A stretch of DNA of 43,637 nt from Opitutaceae bacterium (GTDB taxonomy: Bacteria; Verrucomicrobiota; Verrucomicrobiia; Opitutales; Opitutaceae). The stretch is from positions 1 through 43,637 of the forward strand of contig JAHCLN010000012.1 of assembly GCA_026125215.1 (NCBI GenBank), in the 5' to 3' direction. Positions 10,959-18,339 of this stretch are shown here, piece by piece (position 1 is the first letter of the stretch; every line of letters starts with the position of its first letter). The position numbers were made by a program, and so were the translations under genes. A model generated the notes under the pieces. The model was not told where the DNA came from. It saw only the letters and a program-made list of their open reading frames with translations, and did no database searches.

Positions 10959-12410
10959 TTACCAGCCCAGCACCGTGATGGCGCTGCGGCCGGCGGCCGA
11001 AGTGATTTCGCGCCAGAGCGAGATGCGGAACGGATTGTTGCCGCCGAAGTCGGCGAGCGATTCGTCGTAGTGGAAGGCGGCGTTGCCGACCAGGGTGATG
11101 TCGTTGGCGACGACGGAGCCGAGCACGTCGCCGTTGCCGTTGATGAACACCGAGCCCTGCGGCGCGTAAACCAAGCCGCTCAGGACGCCGTTGCCCTTGA
11201 TGTCGATGCTCTGCACGCCGGTGGTCTTCGTGCCCCAGATCTGGAAATTCTCCGGCAGGTTGGCGGCGCCCGAGGTAGTGCCGCCGTTCATGATGCCGTT
11301 GCCGGCGATCTTGATGTCGCCCGGCGCGTAGATCTCCAGGTTGGCTCCGGTCTCGATCCGGATTTCACCGCTGCCGCCGCCGATGTTGATGCTTGAGGTG
11401 GTGTTGGTGAGCTTGATCACGACCTTGGGGCTGGCTTCAGCCACCGCGCGTTTCTGGACGGCGAGGACCTTGTTGTTAAAGGAGATTGCGGTGGCTTCGT
11501 AATAATAGACGCCGTCGGTATGCGGCACATCGCCCGCCCGCGGCAGGTTCAGGTTGTTGGTGATGCCGCCCAAAACGTAATTCGTGGTGACCGGAGGGGT
11601 GACGGCATCGAAGCTGGCCGAGAAATCCGTGGACACGCGGTCGGGGTTGATGGTGTTGGGCGGCGTGCCAAAGGGACCGACCAGCCCTTGCGCGCCGACG
11701 CTGGGCATCGCCCCGCCGGTGGCCGCGTAGCCCCAGATGTCGGCGTTCTGCACGAGGATGGCGTCGGCATCGATGGAGACGGAGCCGACGGAGCCGTTGT
11801 CCTTGCGCACGCCGGCGCTGTAGCCCACCGGGGAGCCCCGCGGGGTGCCGTCGTTGTTTTTCTTGGAATGCCAGCTGTCCACCGAGGCGTTGTTGCCCTT
11901 GAAAACGATGCTGTCCTTGGCGACGAGCCCGTTGGCGAACTTGGAGGTCTTGCGCAGCTGGACCTCGACCCATTTTTCCACCGTGCCGCCGCCGGGCAGG
12001 GTGACCGTGGCGCGCGACACGATGCGCGGGGCGACGCCGGTGTAGCCGTAAACATAGACGCGGACGGTTCCGGTCACGCCCTGGTCGAAGTTGTAGGTGC
12101 CGGAGCTCGGCAGTTTGCGCCGGGCATCACCCGCAGGCACCGGGCTGCCGACGGTCCAACCGTTGGTGGACCAGCTGTAGCTGGGATCGGAAATCCGCTT
12201 GTTGATAGCATACATGGCCTCCTCGAGGCCGTTCTCGGCCAGATTCATCGCGGCATTGTTGTAGAGCGCGTTGTTGGAGATCTTGAGGCTGGTGCGCCCC
12301 AGCTGCATGTAGCTGACGAGGGAGATGCCGATGATGGCCGAGAAGATCATGGCCACGATGAGGACGGAGCCCTGCTGGCGGGCGGAGGCGGAGGAAAGAT
12401 GCTGCTTCAT
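10959..12410 (-). CDS. PilX-like minor pilin/assembly protein (copy 2)
   Basis: A 483-residue protein with a PilX-type N-terminus: a short basic leader, QQGSVLIVAMIFSAII as membrane helix, and NLAENGLEEAMYAINKR downstream. The Gly before SVLIV is the likely prepilin peptidase site, and the usual Glu at mature position 5 is absent, as in many PilX/GspK-like proteins. The remaining 400 residues are exported and beta-rich, with many Gly/Asn repeats in polar-bactofilin-like style (GNGVLSGLVYAPQGSVFING). It is paralogous to the protein at 13533-14918; both share GLVAKDSI, ASVDSW or TSVDSW, and NAAFHYDESLA. It is the last gene of the second PilV-PilW-PilX cassette and lies 12 bp downstream of its PilW-like partner. 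Confidence 0.8.
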   Translation of the reverse strand: MKQHLSSASARQQGSVLIVAMIFSAIIGISLVSYMQLGRTSLKISNNALYNNAAMNLAENGLEEAMYAINKRISDPSYSWSTNGWTVGSPVPAGDARRKLPSSGTYNFDQGVTGTVRVYVYGYTGVAPRIVSRATVTLPGGGTVEKWVEVQLRKTSKFANGLVAKDSIVFKGNNASVDSWHSKKNNDGTPRGSPVGYSAGVRKDNGSVGSVSIDADAILVQNADIWGYAATGGAMPSVGAQGLVGPFGTPPNTINPDRVSTDFSASFDAVTPPVTTNYVLGGITNNLNLPRAGDVPHTDGVYYYEATAISFNNKVLAVQKRAVAEASPKVVIKLTNTTSSINIGGGSGEIRIETGANLEIYAPGDIKIAGNGIMNGGTTSGAANLPENFQIWGTKTTGVQSIDIKGNGVLSGLVYAPQGSVFINGNGDVLGSVVANDITLVGNAAFHYDESLADFGGNNPFRISLWREITSAAGRSAITVLGW

Positions 12411-12422
12411 GGGAGGAACCGC

Positions 12423-12983
12423 TCAGGCGGTGACGTGTTTGTTGCGGAGGATAAACCGCGCGGAGAGCACGGTGTTGGTGGCGGCGACCACAGTGGTGTT
12501 GAAGCGCGAGGCCTGCAGGGAGAGCTGCAGCTGCTTGGTGCCGGCGTTGGCGGCGGTGCGCTGAGCCGCGGTGGCGACCGGCATCTCCACGCCGGCGACA
12601 TTGAAGGCGCGGAATGAAAAAGTGCCGGCGGTCACGCCGTTGATCAGCCGGAAGCCGTTGCGGAAAAACACCCGCTGCGCGCTGTCGTAGGAATAGGTGA
12701 TCGCGGTGGCGTTGACCGTGAGGGTGATGGAGGTATCGCTGTTCCAGGTGATGGCGCTGGCCTGCCGCACATCCTGCGCAAACAGCTCAAGGCCGCGCCG
12801 GGCCTCGGATTCCATGTCCGAATAGCTCTGCATGTTGGCCCCGCTGCGACCGAGGAACAGGAAGGTGGAAAGCACCCCGGCCAGAATGAAGGACGCGAGG
12901 GTGGCCCCGATGAGGACCTCCACCAGGGTGAAGCCGCGGCGCCGGCCGGGCTTACGGGCGGGCGAGGGTGTAATAGTAGTCAT
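12423..12983 (-). CDS. PilW-like prepilin (copy 2)
   Basis: A prepilin of about 186 residues with a basic leader and a perfect type III signal, RRRG|FTLVEVLIGATLASF, with Gly at -1 and Glu at +5. The following helix anchors the subunit and forms the filament core. The exported part resembles PilW-type minor pilins (DMESEARRGLELFAQDVRQAS). The reading frame is open from 13001, but I prefer ATG at 12983 (MTTITPSP). It lies 6 codons in and matches the position of the start in the paralogous gene at 15514, nested in the end of the upstream PilV-like gene. The 32-nt overlap implies translational coupling. Confidence 0.8.
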   Translation of the reverse strand: MTTITPSPARKPGRRRGFTLVEVLIGATLASFILAGVLSTFLFLGRSGANMQSYSDMESEARRGLELFAQDVRQASAITWNSDTSITLTVNATAITYSYDSAQRVFFRNGFRLINGVTAGTFSFRAFNVAGVEMPVATAAQRTAANAGTKQLQLSLQASRFNTTVVAATNTVLSARFILRNKHVTA

Positions 12984-13407
12984 AAAGTCCGTTATGGGCA
13001 TAAATCGCGGAGAACGAGCGCTGCTGCCAGCGGCCGTCGTAGGTCTGCCAGCGCACGCGGACGGTGATGTTCTTCACATCGGCGCGGCCGCCGTCGTTGG
13101 CCACCAGACGGGTGACCTCGTATTTTTCCGCCGCGACGCTGTCGCTGAAGTATTCGGTGCCGTCGAAGGTGTGGGTGGCGGGCAGGGCGTTGATCATCGT
13201 CCAGCTCATCAGCCGGGTGCGCTCGATCTCGCTCTGGATGATCTGGGAGGCGAGCGTGGTGCCGCGGGCGACATCGATCTGCTTGAAACCGGACTGCATC
13301 ACGATGATCGAGGTGGCGATGCCGAAGGCCAGGATGAAGGAGGCCATCGCGACTTCGATGATGGTGAAACCGTCGGCACGGCGGAGGGAGCGGGCGGGGG
13401 CGGGCAT
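12952..13407 (-). CDS. PilV-like prepilin (copy 2)
   Basis: A 151-residue prepilin with a short leader MPAPARSLRRADG, cleavage at G|FTIIEV with Glu at +5, and the helix AMASFILAFGIATSIIVMQSG. The C-terminus YAHNGLYDYYYTLARP closely matches YAKHGLYDYFYTAH at the end of the protein at 15480-16577. The two are therefore paralogs, but here the pilin has an ordinary 13-residue leader. It opens the second pilin cassette. It is separated from the upstream PilX-like gene by 125 bp containing repeated motifs and a hairpin, so it may have its own promoter. Confidence 0.85.
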   Translation of the reverse strand: MPAPARSLRRADGFTIIEVAMASFILAFGIATSIIVMQSGFKQIDVARGTTLASQIIQSEIERTRLMSWTMINALPATHTFDGTEYFSDSVAAEKYEVTRLVANDGGRADVKNITVRVRWQTYDGRWQQRSFSAIYAHNGLYDYYYTLARP

Positions 13408-13444
13408 GACGTCAGCATGGCAGAAACCCGCGGCTCCGGGTTAG

Positions 13445-13506
13445 AGGCTTACAGGCCCGCATTTCAGGCTTACGCCCGGTAGGCCCGAGAAGGCCTAGGA
13501 CCGGGC
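13445..13506. promoter_or_regulatory. Repeated AGGC motifs and hairpin upstream of the second pilin cassette
   Basis: AGGCTTAC occurs twice (13445-13452 and 13466-13473), start to start 21 bp apart, which is two helical turns. ATTTCAGGC at 13461-13469 is also found at 18302-18310 upstream of the kinase gene. TAGGCC/GGCCTA half-sites at 13480-13485 and 13492-13497 sit inside a hairpin closed by GCCCGGT/ACCGGGC (13474-13480, 13500-13506). It lies 38-100 bp upstream of the PilV-like start at 13407, where an operator or promoter would be expected. Confidence 0.45.
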
Positions 13507-13532
13507 CGTTTTTCCGGGACCGGCCGGGGTGG

Positions 13533-14918
13533 TTACCAGCCGGAGAACAGGGGGGTGTGCAGCTTGCGCTCGGCGTCGGCGGTGATCTCGCGCCATTGGA
13601 CGATGCCGAAGGGCGTGTCGTCCCCGTAGCGGGCGAGCGATTCGTCGTAGTGGAAGGCGGCGTTGCCGACCAGCGTGATGCGGTGGGCGACCACCGCGCC
13701 CATGACATCGCCGTTGCCGTTGATCTTCACATCGGCGGCCGGGGCGTAGACTGCGGCCTTGAGCGCGCCGTTGCCGGCGATCTGGATGTCCTGGCCGCCG
13801 GGATCCTGGGCCGTGCCCCAGAGTAGAAATGCGAGCGGGCGGGCGTTGGCGTTGCCGATGCCCTTGCCGGCGATCTTCACGTTGCCCTCGACGTAAACCG
13901 TGAGGCTGGAGCCCTCGGGGATGAGGATGGAGGCGTTGCCGGTGATATCCAGCGCGCTGATGCCCGGCCCGGCGGTCAGGATGAGCGTGACGTGGCCGAG
14001 GATCGTGAGCGTCTTGTTACCGTTCAGCTGGATGGCGGGGCAGCGCCACACCGTGGTTTCGCCGACGGTGCCGAGGGTGGCCCCGACGCTGAGCAGGTGG
14101 GTGCCGTGCTCGGGCGAAAATACGGGCGGGAACTCCGCGATGAAATCGGTGGCGATACGGTTGGGATCAACCGTGACGTCCTCCGGCGTGTCGGCGCCGC
14201 GGATCGAGCCGTTGTTGCCGACGACAGGCAGCGCGCCGCCGGTGTAAACATAGCCCCAGACGTCGGCATGGTTGAGCAGCACGGCCTGGTTGACGAACGA
14301 GGTGCTCGCGACGATGCCGCGATCCCGTCGCACCCCCGGGCCGTAGGGCACCGCGGCCGTGGCCGGGTTGTCGTCGGGATCGGAGTCCCAGCTGTCCACG
14401 CTGGTGTTGGTGCCGCTGAAGGTGATGCTGTCCTTTGCGACGAGCCCGCTCGCGAAGTAGGACCGGCGGCGCAGCGTGACCTCGAGCATGCGCGTGAGCG
14501 GGGTGCCGTCCGGCGGACTCACGGAGGCGAGCACCATGATCCGCGGATTGACGCCGGGTGCAGGCTGCCGGCTGGTCGTGTAAACCTGCACGGAGCCGCG
14601 CGTCTGGCGGGTGAAGTCGAAGTCATCGAAGCGGCGCCAGGCCGCCTTGCCGTCATCGGCCCAGCCCTGCCAGGCATCGGCGTGGCCGGCGGTGGCGCGG
14701 TTGAAGGACCAGACGGCCTCCTCGGCGCCGGTCTCGGCCAGGTTGAGCGCGGCGGAGCCGTGGAACGCCCGCTGGGCCTGCCGGGTGGAGTTCAGGTTGA
14801 GGCCCAGATAGCTGGCGAGCATCAGGGCGATGACCGCCATGAGCAGGAGCGCCACGATGAGGACCGAGCCGCGTTGGCGGCGGCGGGGAGACGGGAAGGG
14901 ATGCGGGTGCGGACGCAT
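13533..14918 (-). CDS. PilX-like minor pilin/assembly protein (copy 1)
   Basis: A 461-residue paralog of the protein at 10959-12410. The N-terminus has a basic leader RRRQRG followed by SVLIVALLLMAVIALMLASY, then AALNLAETGAEEAVWSFNRA, fitting PilX-type proteins. The exported part shares GLVAKDSI, TSVDSWDSD, VVAHRITLVGNAAFHYDESLA and the terminal WREIT motif with copy 2. Its start overlaps the PilW-like stop by one base (TGATG), so translation is probably coupled. In PilX-bearing type IV pilus systems such proteins prime assembly or sit at the tip; a tip or adhesive role here is inference. Poly-Gly/Asn beta repeats suggest a repeating beta fold. Confidence 0.8.
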   Translation of the reverse strand: MRPHPHPFPSPRRRQRGSVLIVALLLMAVIALMLASYLGLNLNSTRQAQRAFHGSAALNLAETGAEEAVWSFNRATAGHADAWQGWADDGKAAWRRFDDFDFTRQTRGSVQVYTTSRQPAPGVNPRIMVLASVSPPDGTPLTRMLEVTLRRRSYFASGLVAKDSITFSGTNTSVDSWDSDPDDNPATAAVPYGPGVRRDRGIVASTSFVNQAVLLNHADVWGYVYTGGALPVVGNNGSIRGADTPEDVTVDPNRIATDFIAEFPPVFSPEHGTHLLSVGATLGTVGETTVWRCPAIQLNGNKTLTILGHVTLILTAGPGISALDITGNASILIPEGSSLTVYVEGNVKIAGKGIGNANARPLAFLLWGTAQDPGGQDIQIAGNGALKAAVYAPAADVKINGNGDVMGAVVAHRITLVGNAAFHYDESLARYGDDTPFGIVQWREITADAERKLHTPLFSGW

Positions 14919-15514
14919 CAGTTGCCGACCCTTTTGTTGCGCAGGACATGCCGCGCGGAATGTGCGGCCTGGCTGGCGGTGTTGACGGTGACCCCTTCCC
15001 GGATGGCGCGGAAGCTGACCTGCAGGAGTTTGGTTTCCAGGTCGTTGGCGGCGGCGCCCGTGGGTTCGAGCTTGAAGCGCTGGAAGGCGAAGTCCGGCGC
15101 GACGTTGCGCACCAGCACCTGCCGCGGCAACGCCGCGCCCGCTTCCCCGGGGATGCGGTAGAAATTGCCCGCGGCCGCCGCGCCCGTGCCGGGCTCGTAG
15201 AGATAGGTCACCGCGCGGGAGCCGCCGCCGGCGGCGGGCAGGTAGAGCGTGACGTGCTGCGCGCTGTGCCAGCGGATGTCCTGGGCCATGCGGGCATCGT
15301 TGGCAAACAGGTCGAGCGCGCGGCGCACCTGCGCCTCCATCTCGCTGTAGTTGCCCGCGCTGAAGCCCGTGCGGCCGATGAAGAGGAAGGCGCTCATCAC
15401 GCCCGCGAGGATGACGGTCGAGAGCGCCGCCGCGATCATGACCTCGGCGAGGGTGAACGCCGCGGCGGGGCGGCGGGGTTCAATGCGCGGTGTAGAAGTA
15501 GTCGTAAAGTCCAT
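14918..15514 (-). CDS. PilW-like prepilin (copy 1)
   Basis: A 198-residue prepilin related to the protein at 12423-12983; EMEAQVRRALDLFANDARMAQDI parallels the copy-2 sequence. The signal reads RRPAAA|FTLAEVMIAAALST. Glu is at +5, but -1 is Ala instead of the near-universal Gly, so processing may be slow or the cleavage point may differ. The start ATG lies 35 nt inside the preceding gene, exactly within the codons for its conserved GLYDYFYT C-terminus. This is the same nesting as in copy 2. It is expected to be a minor pilin in the same pseudopilus/pilus as its neighbours. Confidence 0.8.
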   Translation of the reverse strand: MDFTTTSTPRIEPRRPAAAFTLAEVMIAAALSTVILAGVMSAFLFIGRTGFSAGNYSEMEAQVRRALDLFANDARMAQDIRWHSAQHVTLYLPAAGGGSRAVTYLYEPGTGAAAAGNFYRIPGEAGAALPRQVLVRNVAPDFAFQRFKLEPTGAAANDLETKLLQVSFRAIREGVTVNTASQAAHSARHVLRNKRVGN

Positions 15515-16577
15515 GTTTGGCGTAGCGGGTGATGAGCCGGGCGGTGTGGCTGCGGCCGTCGTAGCCGCGCCAGGTCGCGATGAGGAGAATCTCCTTCATG
15601 TCGGGTTTCACCGTCCGGATCGTCCGGATGCAGGTGAACGCGGTGCGGCCCGAGCTGGCGGCCGGATCGGTGAGGATGGGGGCGGGCCCGGCGGACTGCA
15701 GGGCCTCGAGCTGGGTCCAGTTGTGCAGCCGCAGGCCCTCGAGTTCGCCCTGCATGAGCTGGGTCGCGTAGGTGTAGTTGCGGGCGGTGTCGATGGCCTG
15801 CAGGCCGCGTTGCAGCGTGGTGATCGCGGTGATGATGCCGAAGGCGAGCACGAAGGCGGCCATCATGACCTCGACGAGGGTGAAGCCGGCCCGGCCGTCC
15901 GCGGCCCCGGTCTCCCCGGTATGCTGCACGTAGAGGGCCGCGGCCTGGGAGCGGCGCTTCACGTGGAGTTTTTCAAAGACGTTGATCAGGTAGTTTTTGA
16001 CGGTGTTCTCGCTGAGCTTGAGCCGTTCGCCGACCTGCTTGTTGGTGAGGCCTTCCGCGACCAGCGCGAGCACCCGGCGTTCCTGCGGGGAGAGCGATTC
16101 CAGTTCCGTGCCCGCCTGCCCGGCTTTCTGTTCGTGGCGCAGGAGCCGCAGCACGCGGTCGGTCACGTCGGGAGCGAGGATGGACTGGCCGGAGGCCACG
16201 TCGCGGATGGCCTGGATCAGGCCGGCGGGATCGACCTCCTTCATGAGGTAACCATGGGCGCCGGCGTTCACCGCCTCGTAAACGAAACGGTCGGTGGAGT
16301 GCGAGGTGAGCACGATGACCCGTGTTTCCGGGTGACGTTGCAGGATTTCCCGGCAGGCCTGAAAGCCCATGCCGTCGGGCAGGCGGATGTCGAGCAACAC
16401 GACGTCGGGCCGGTGTTGCCCGCAGGCGGTGATCGCGGCGGCGTTCGAGTCGGCCTCGCCGACCACGACGAGCCGGGGCTCGCTGGCGGCGGTGAGCACG
16501 GCGCGCAGGCCGTGGCGGACGAGGGCGCTGTCCTCGACAATCAGGACGCGGATGGGTGGCTCGGACGGAGAATTCAT
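15480..16577 (-). CDS. Response regulator fused to a PilV-like type IV prepilin
   Basis: One 365-residue frame with two complete modules. Residues 8-125 are a receiver domain: acidic pocket E15/D16, phosphoacceptor D63 in VVLLDIRLPDG, T91 and K113. Residues 161-215 are a LuxR/NarL helix-turn-helix (LSPQERRVLALVAEGLTNKQ, SENTVKNYLINVFEKL). From residue 222 comes GETGAADGRAG|FTLVEVMMAAFVLAF, a perfect prepilin signal with G231 at -1 and E236 at +5, then a PilV-like globular part ending GLYDYFYTAH. The regulator part ends where the stand-alone paralog at 18334-19005 ends, so neither module is truncated. The gene overlaps the kinase gene by 4 nt and the PilW-like gene by 35 nt. No ATG precedes the pilin part; a GTG at 15929 (V217) would give an ordinary 15-residue leader if used. 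Confidence 0.9.
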   Translation of the reverse strand: MNSPSEPPIRVLIVEDSALVRHGLRAVLTAASEPRLVVVGEADSNAAAITACGQHRPDVVLLDIRLPDGMGFQACREILQRHPETRVIVLTSHSTDRFVYEAVNAGAHGYLMKEVDPAGLIQAIRDVASGQSILAPDVTDRVLRLLRHEQKAGQAGTELESLSPQERRVLALVAEGLTNKQVGERLKLSENTVKNYLINVFEKLHVKRRSQAAALYVQHTGETGAADGRAGFTLVEVMMAAFVLAFGIITAITTLQRGLQAIDTARNYTYATQLMQGELEGLRLHNWTQLEALQSAGPAPILTDPAASSGRTAFTCIRTIRTVKPDMKEILLIATWRGYDGRSHTARLITRYAKHGLYDYFYTAH

Positions 16578-18163
16578 GGGGCTGCCTGCGGGTTGAAGGT
16601 GAACCGGAGGTGCGTGCCGCGTCCGGGTTCGGAGCGCGTGGTGAAGGCGGCGCCCATCTCCCGGGCGCGTTGGGCGAGATTGGCGAGGCCGTGGCCGTTT
16701 TTCTCCGTCCGGTCGGCGGCGAAGCCGCGGCCGTCGTCGCTGATCTCGAAGAGCAGGCCGTTGTTCCCCTCGCGGCGGAGCGCGACCTGCACCGTGCGGG
16801 CCTGACCGTGACGGAGGGCGTTGCTCACGGCTTCGCGCGTGATCTGGAGCAGGTTGGCGCGCTGCGAGAGCGAGAGCCGGTCGGCCAGCGCGCCGTCGAT
16901 ATCGCTCGTGCAGCGGGCTTCCCCGAGCTCGCGCATCTGGACGAGGAGTTCCGCGATGGCCTGGGCGAAGGTTTGCTGGCGCAGCAGCTCGGGCTCCAGT
17001 CCGGTGATGAAGTTGCGCACGTCGTGGATGGTGGTGTTGAGCGCGTCGCGGATCTGCTCGAGCCGGGCCACGGCCTCGGTCTGGCCGGAGGGGAGCAGGC
17101 TGCGGACTCCGGCGAGACCCATGCCGCAGGCGTAGAGCGACTGGATGACGCCGTCGTGGAGATCGCGGCCGAGCCGGATGCGTTCGTCCAGCGTGCGGCG
17201 CAACTGGTCCTCGCTGGCCAGCAGGGCCTGTTCGGTGCGCCGGCGTTTTTCGATTTCCTCCTTCAGCCGGTCGCGCTGCGTGTGGGCCTTGTCGAGGAGC
17301 CGGGCGACCCGGCCGAATTCATCCGTGCTGGCGCAGAGTTCCTGGATGAGCCGCGCGTCGTCCTGCTGCAGGCTGGCGTCAATGCGCCCCAAGGGGCGCA
17401 GGACCCACTGCTGCAGGCTCAGGCCGAACGCCACCATCAACAGGAATGCGAAGGAAAGAAACAGCGGCAGGTGCGGCGCGATCGCCCATTGCAGCAGGGT
17501 CGGGGCTTCCTCCGGGTATTTTACCTTGAGCACACGCCGGGTGGCTCCCTGCCAGTCCGCCAGCGGGCGGGTTTCGGTGCCGACCGCGGCTTTAGCGGTG
17601 GTGGCGGCCGGCGGCGTGAGGATCGCGGTGCCGCCGGTCAGATGCGAAATCAGGCGGAGGTGGCTTTCGTCCCAGGGCTTGGCCGCGAGCACCCAAGCAA
17701 CCTGGTCCGTCGGTTCGGCCACGGGCAGCCGTGCGACGCGCATTTCGAGGAGACGTCCGCCGGCTTCGGCGAAAAATTGATCCGGCGGCGGCGATTGGGC
17801 CCAGGCCGCGATTTCCGTCGCGGACACCGGCGGCTGCAACAATCCTGGAGCGGCGATGGCGCGTTGCAATGTGCCGTCCGCCCGCAGCAGCCAGAGCGCC
17901 GCCACGTCCGAGTCCAGGGGATCGCCGAGATTGGAGTCCTCTTCACCGGCGGCCAGCGCCCGGGCGTAGTCCGAGACGTAGCGGCCAAAACTGCTGCCCG
18001 TGGCGTTGAGCCAGTGATCCAGCTCCCGTGCCTGCTGTTGCGCCAGGGCCAGCCGTTCAGCGGCGTCACTGCGACGTTCGAGCCAATGTTGCAGAAAGAG
18101 CGCGGAACCGAGGCCGAGCAGCATCGCCCCCAGCAGCAGGCCAAATCGTGCCGGAATGCTCAT
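16574..18163 (-). CDS. NarL-type sensor histidine kinase, partner of the regulator-pilin fusion
   Basis: A 529-residue inner-membrane kinase. TM1 is at residues 7-25, a periplasmic sensor domain spans about 28-230, and TM2 is at about 233-250. HAMP-like sequence LRPLGRIDASL follows, then a HisKA_3 dimerisation domain with phosphoacceptor H336 in LGRDLHDGVIQSLY. The HATPase domain carries the N-box REAVSNALRHG, ISDDGRGF and GHGLANLAQRAREMGA. The DLHDG motif is diagnostic of kinases that pair with NarL/LuxR regulators. The TGA overlaps the ATG of the fusion gene by 4 nt, so they are translationally coupled. The ligand is unknown; the periplasmic domain is similar in layout to that of the kinase at 19002-20597. 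Confidence 0.93.
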   Translation of the reverse strand: MSIPARFGLLLGAMLLGLGSALFLQHWLERRSDAAERLALAQQQARELDHWLNATGSSFGRYVSDYARALAAGEEDSNLGDPLDSDVAALWLLRADGTLQRAIAAPGLLQPPVSATEIAAWAQSPPPDQFFAEAGGRLLEMRVARLPVAEPTDQVAWVLAAKPWDESHLRLISHLTGGTAILTPPAATTAKAAVGTETRPLADWQGATRRVLKVKYPEEAPTLLQWAIAPHLPLFLSFAFLLMVAFGLSLQQWVLRPLGRIDASLQQDDARLIQELCASTDEFGRVARLLDKAHTQRDRLKEEIEKRRRTEQALLASEDQLRRTLDERIRLGRDLHDGVIQSLYACGMGLAGVRSLLPSGQTEAVARLEQIRDALNTTIHDVRNFITGLEPELLRQQTFAQAIAELLVQMRELGEARCTSDIDGALADRLSLSQRANLLQITREAVSNALRHGQARTVQVALRREGNNGLLFEISDDGRGFAADRTEKNGHGLANLAQRAREMGAAFTTRSEPGRGTHLRFTFNPQAAP

Positions 18164-18301
18164 GGGAGGCGGGAGACGCAGGCCCGGTGCCCTGAGGCAT
18201 GCAGGCCATGGTCAAGGCAGGCTGGAGGATTGTCGGCAGATCGGATCAACCGGGACAGACTAGCGGGGCGCGAGGAACAGGACTAGGGGCGTTAGTTGGT
18301 T

Positions 18302-18339
18302 ATTTCAGGCCTATTAAATAGGCCTGAAAAGGCCTATTT
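18302..18339. promoter_or_regulatory. 13-bp-arm palindrome with a third half-site, upstream of the kinase gene
   Basis: TTTCAGGCCTATT and its exact complement (18303-18315 and 18317-18329) are separated by one base. A further AGGCCTATTT at 18330-18339 runs into the stop codon of the stand-alone regulator gene. The element lies 139 bp or more upstream of the kinase start at 18163. No T-tract follows in the minus direction, so an operator is more likely than a terminator. ATTTCAGGC is shared with 13461-13469. Confidence 0.5.

Noticed and set aside
18303..18329. The 13-bp-arm palindrome as an intrinsic terminator for the stand-alone regulator gene.
   Set aside because: A one-base loop cannot form as such and no U-tract follows in the minus direction, so I list it as a probable operator.
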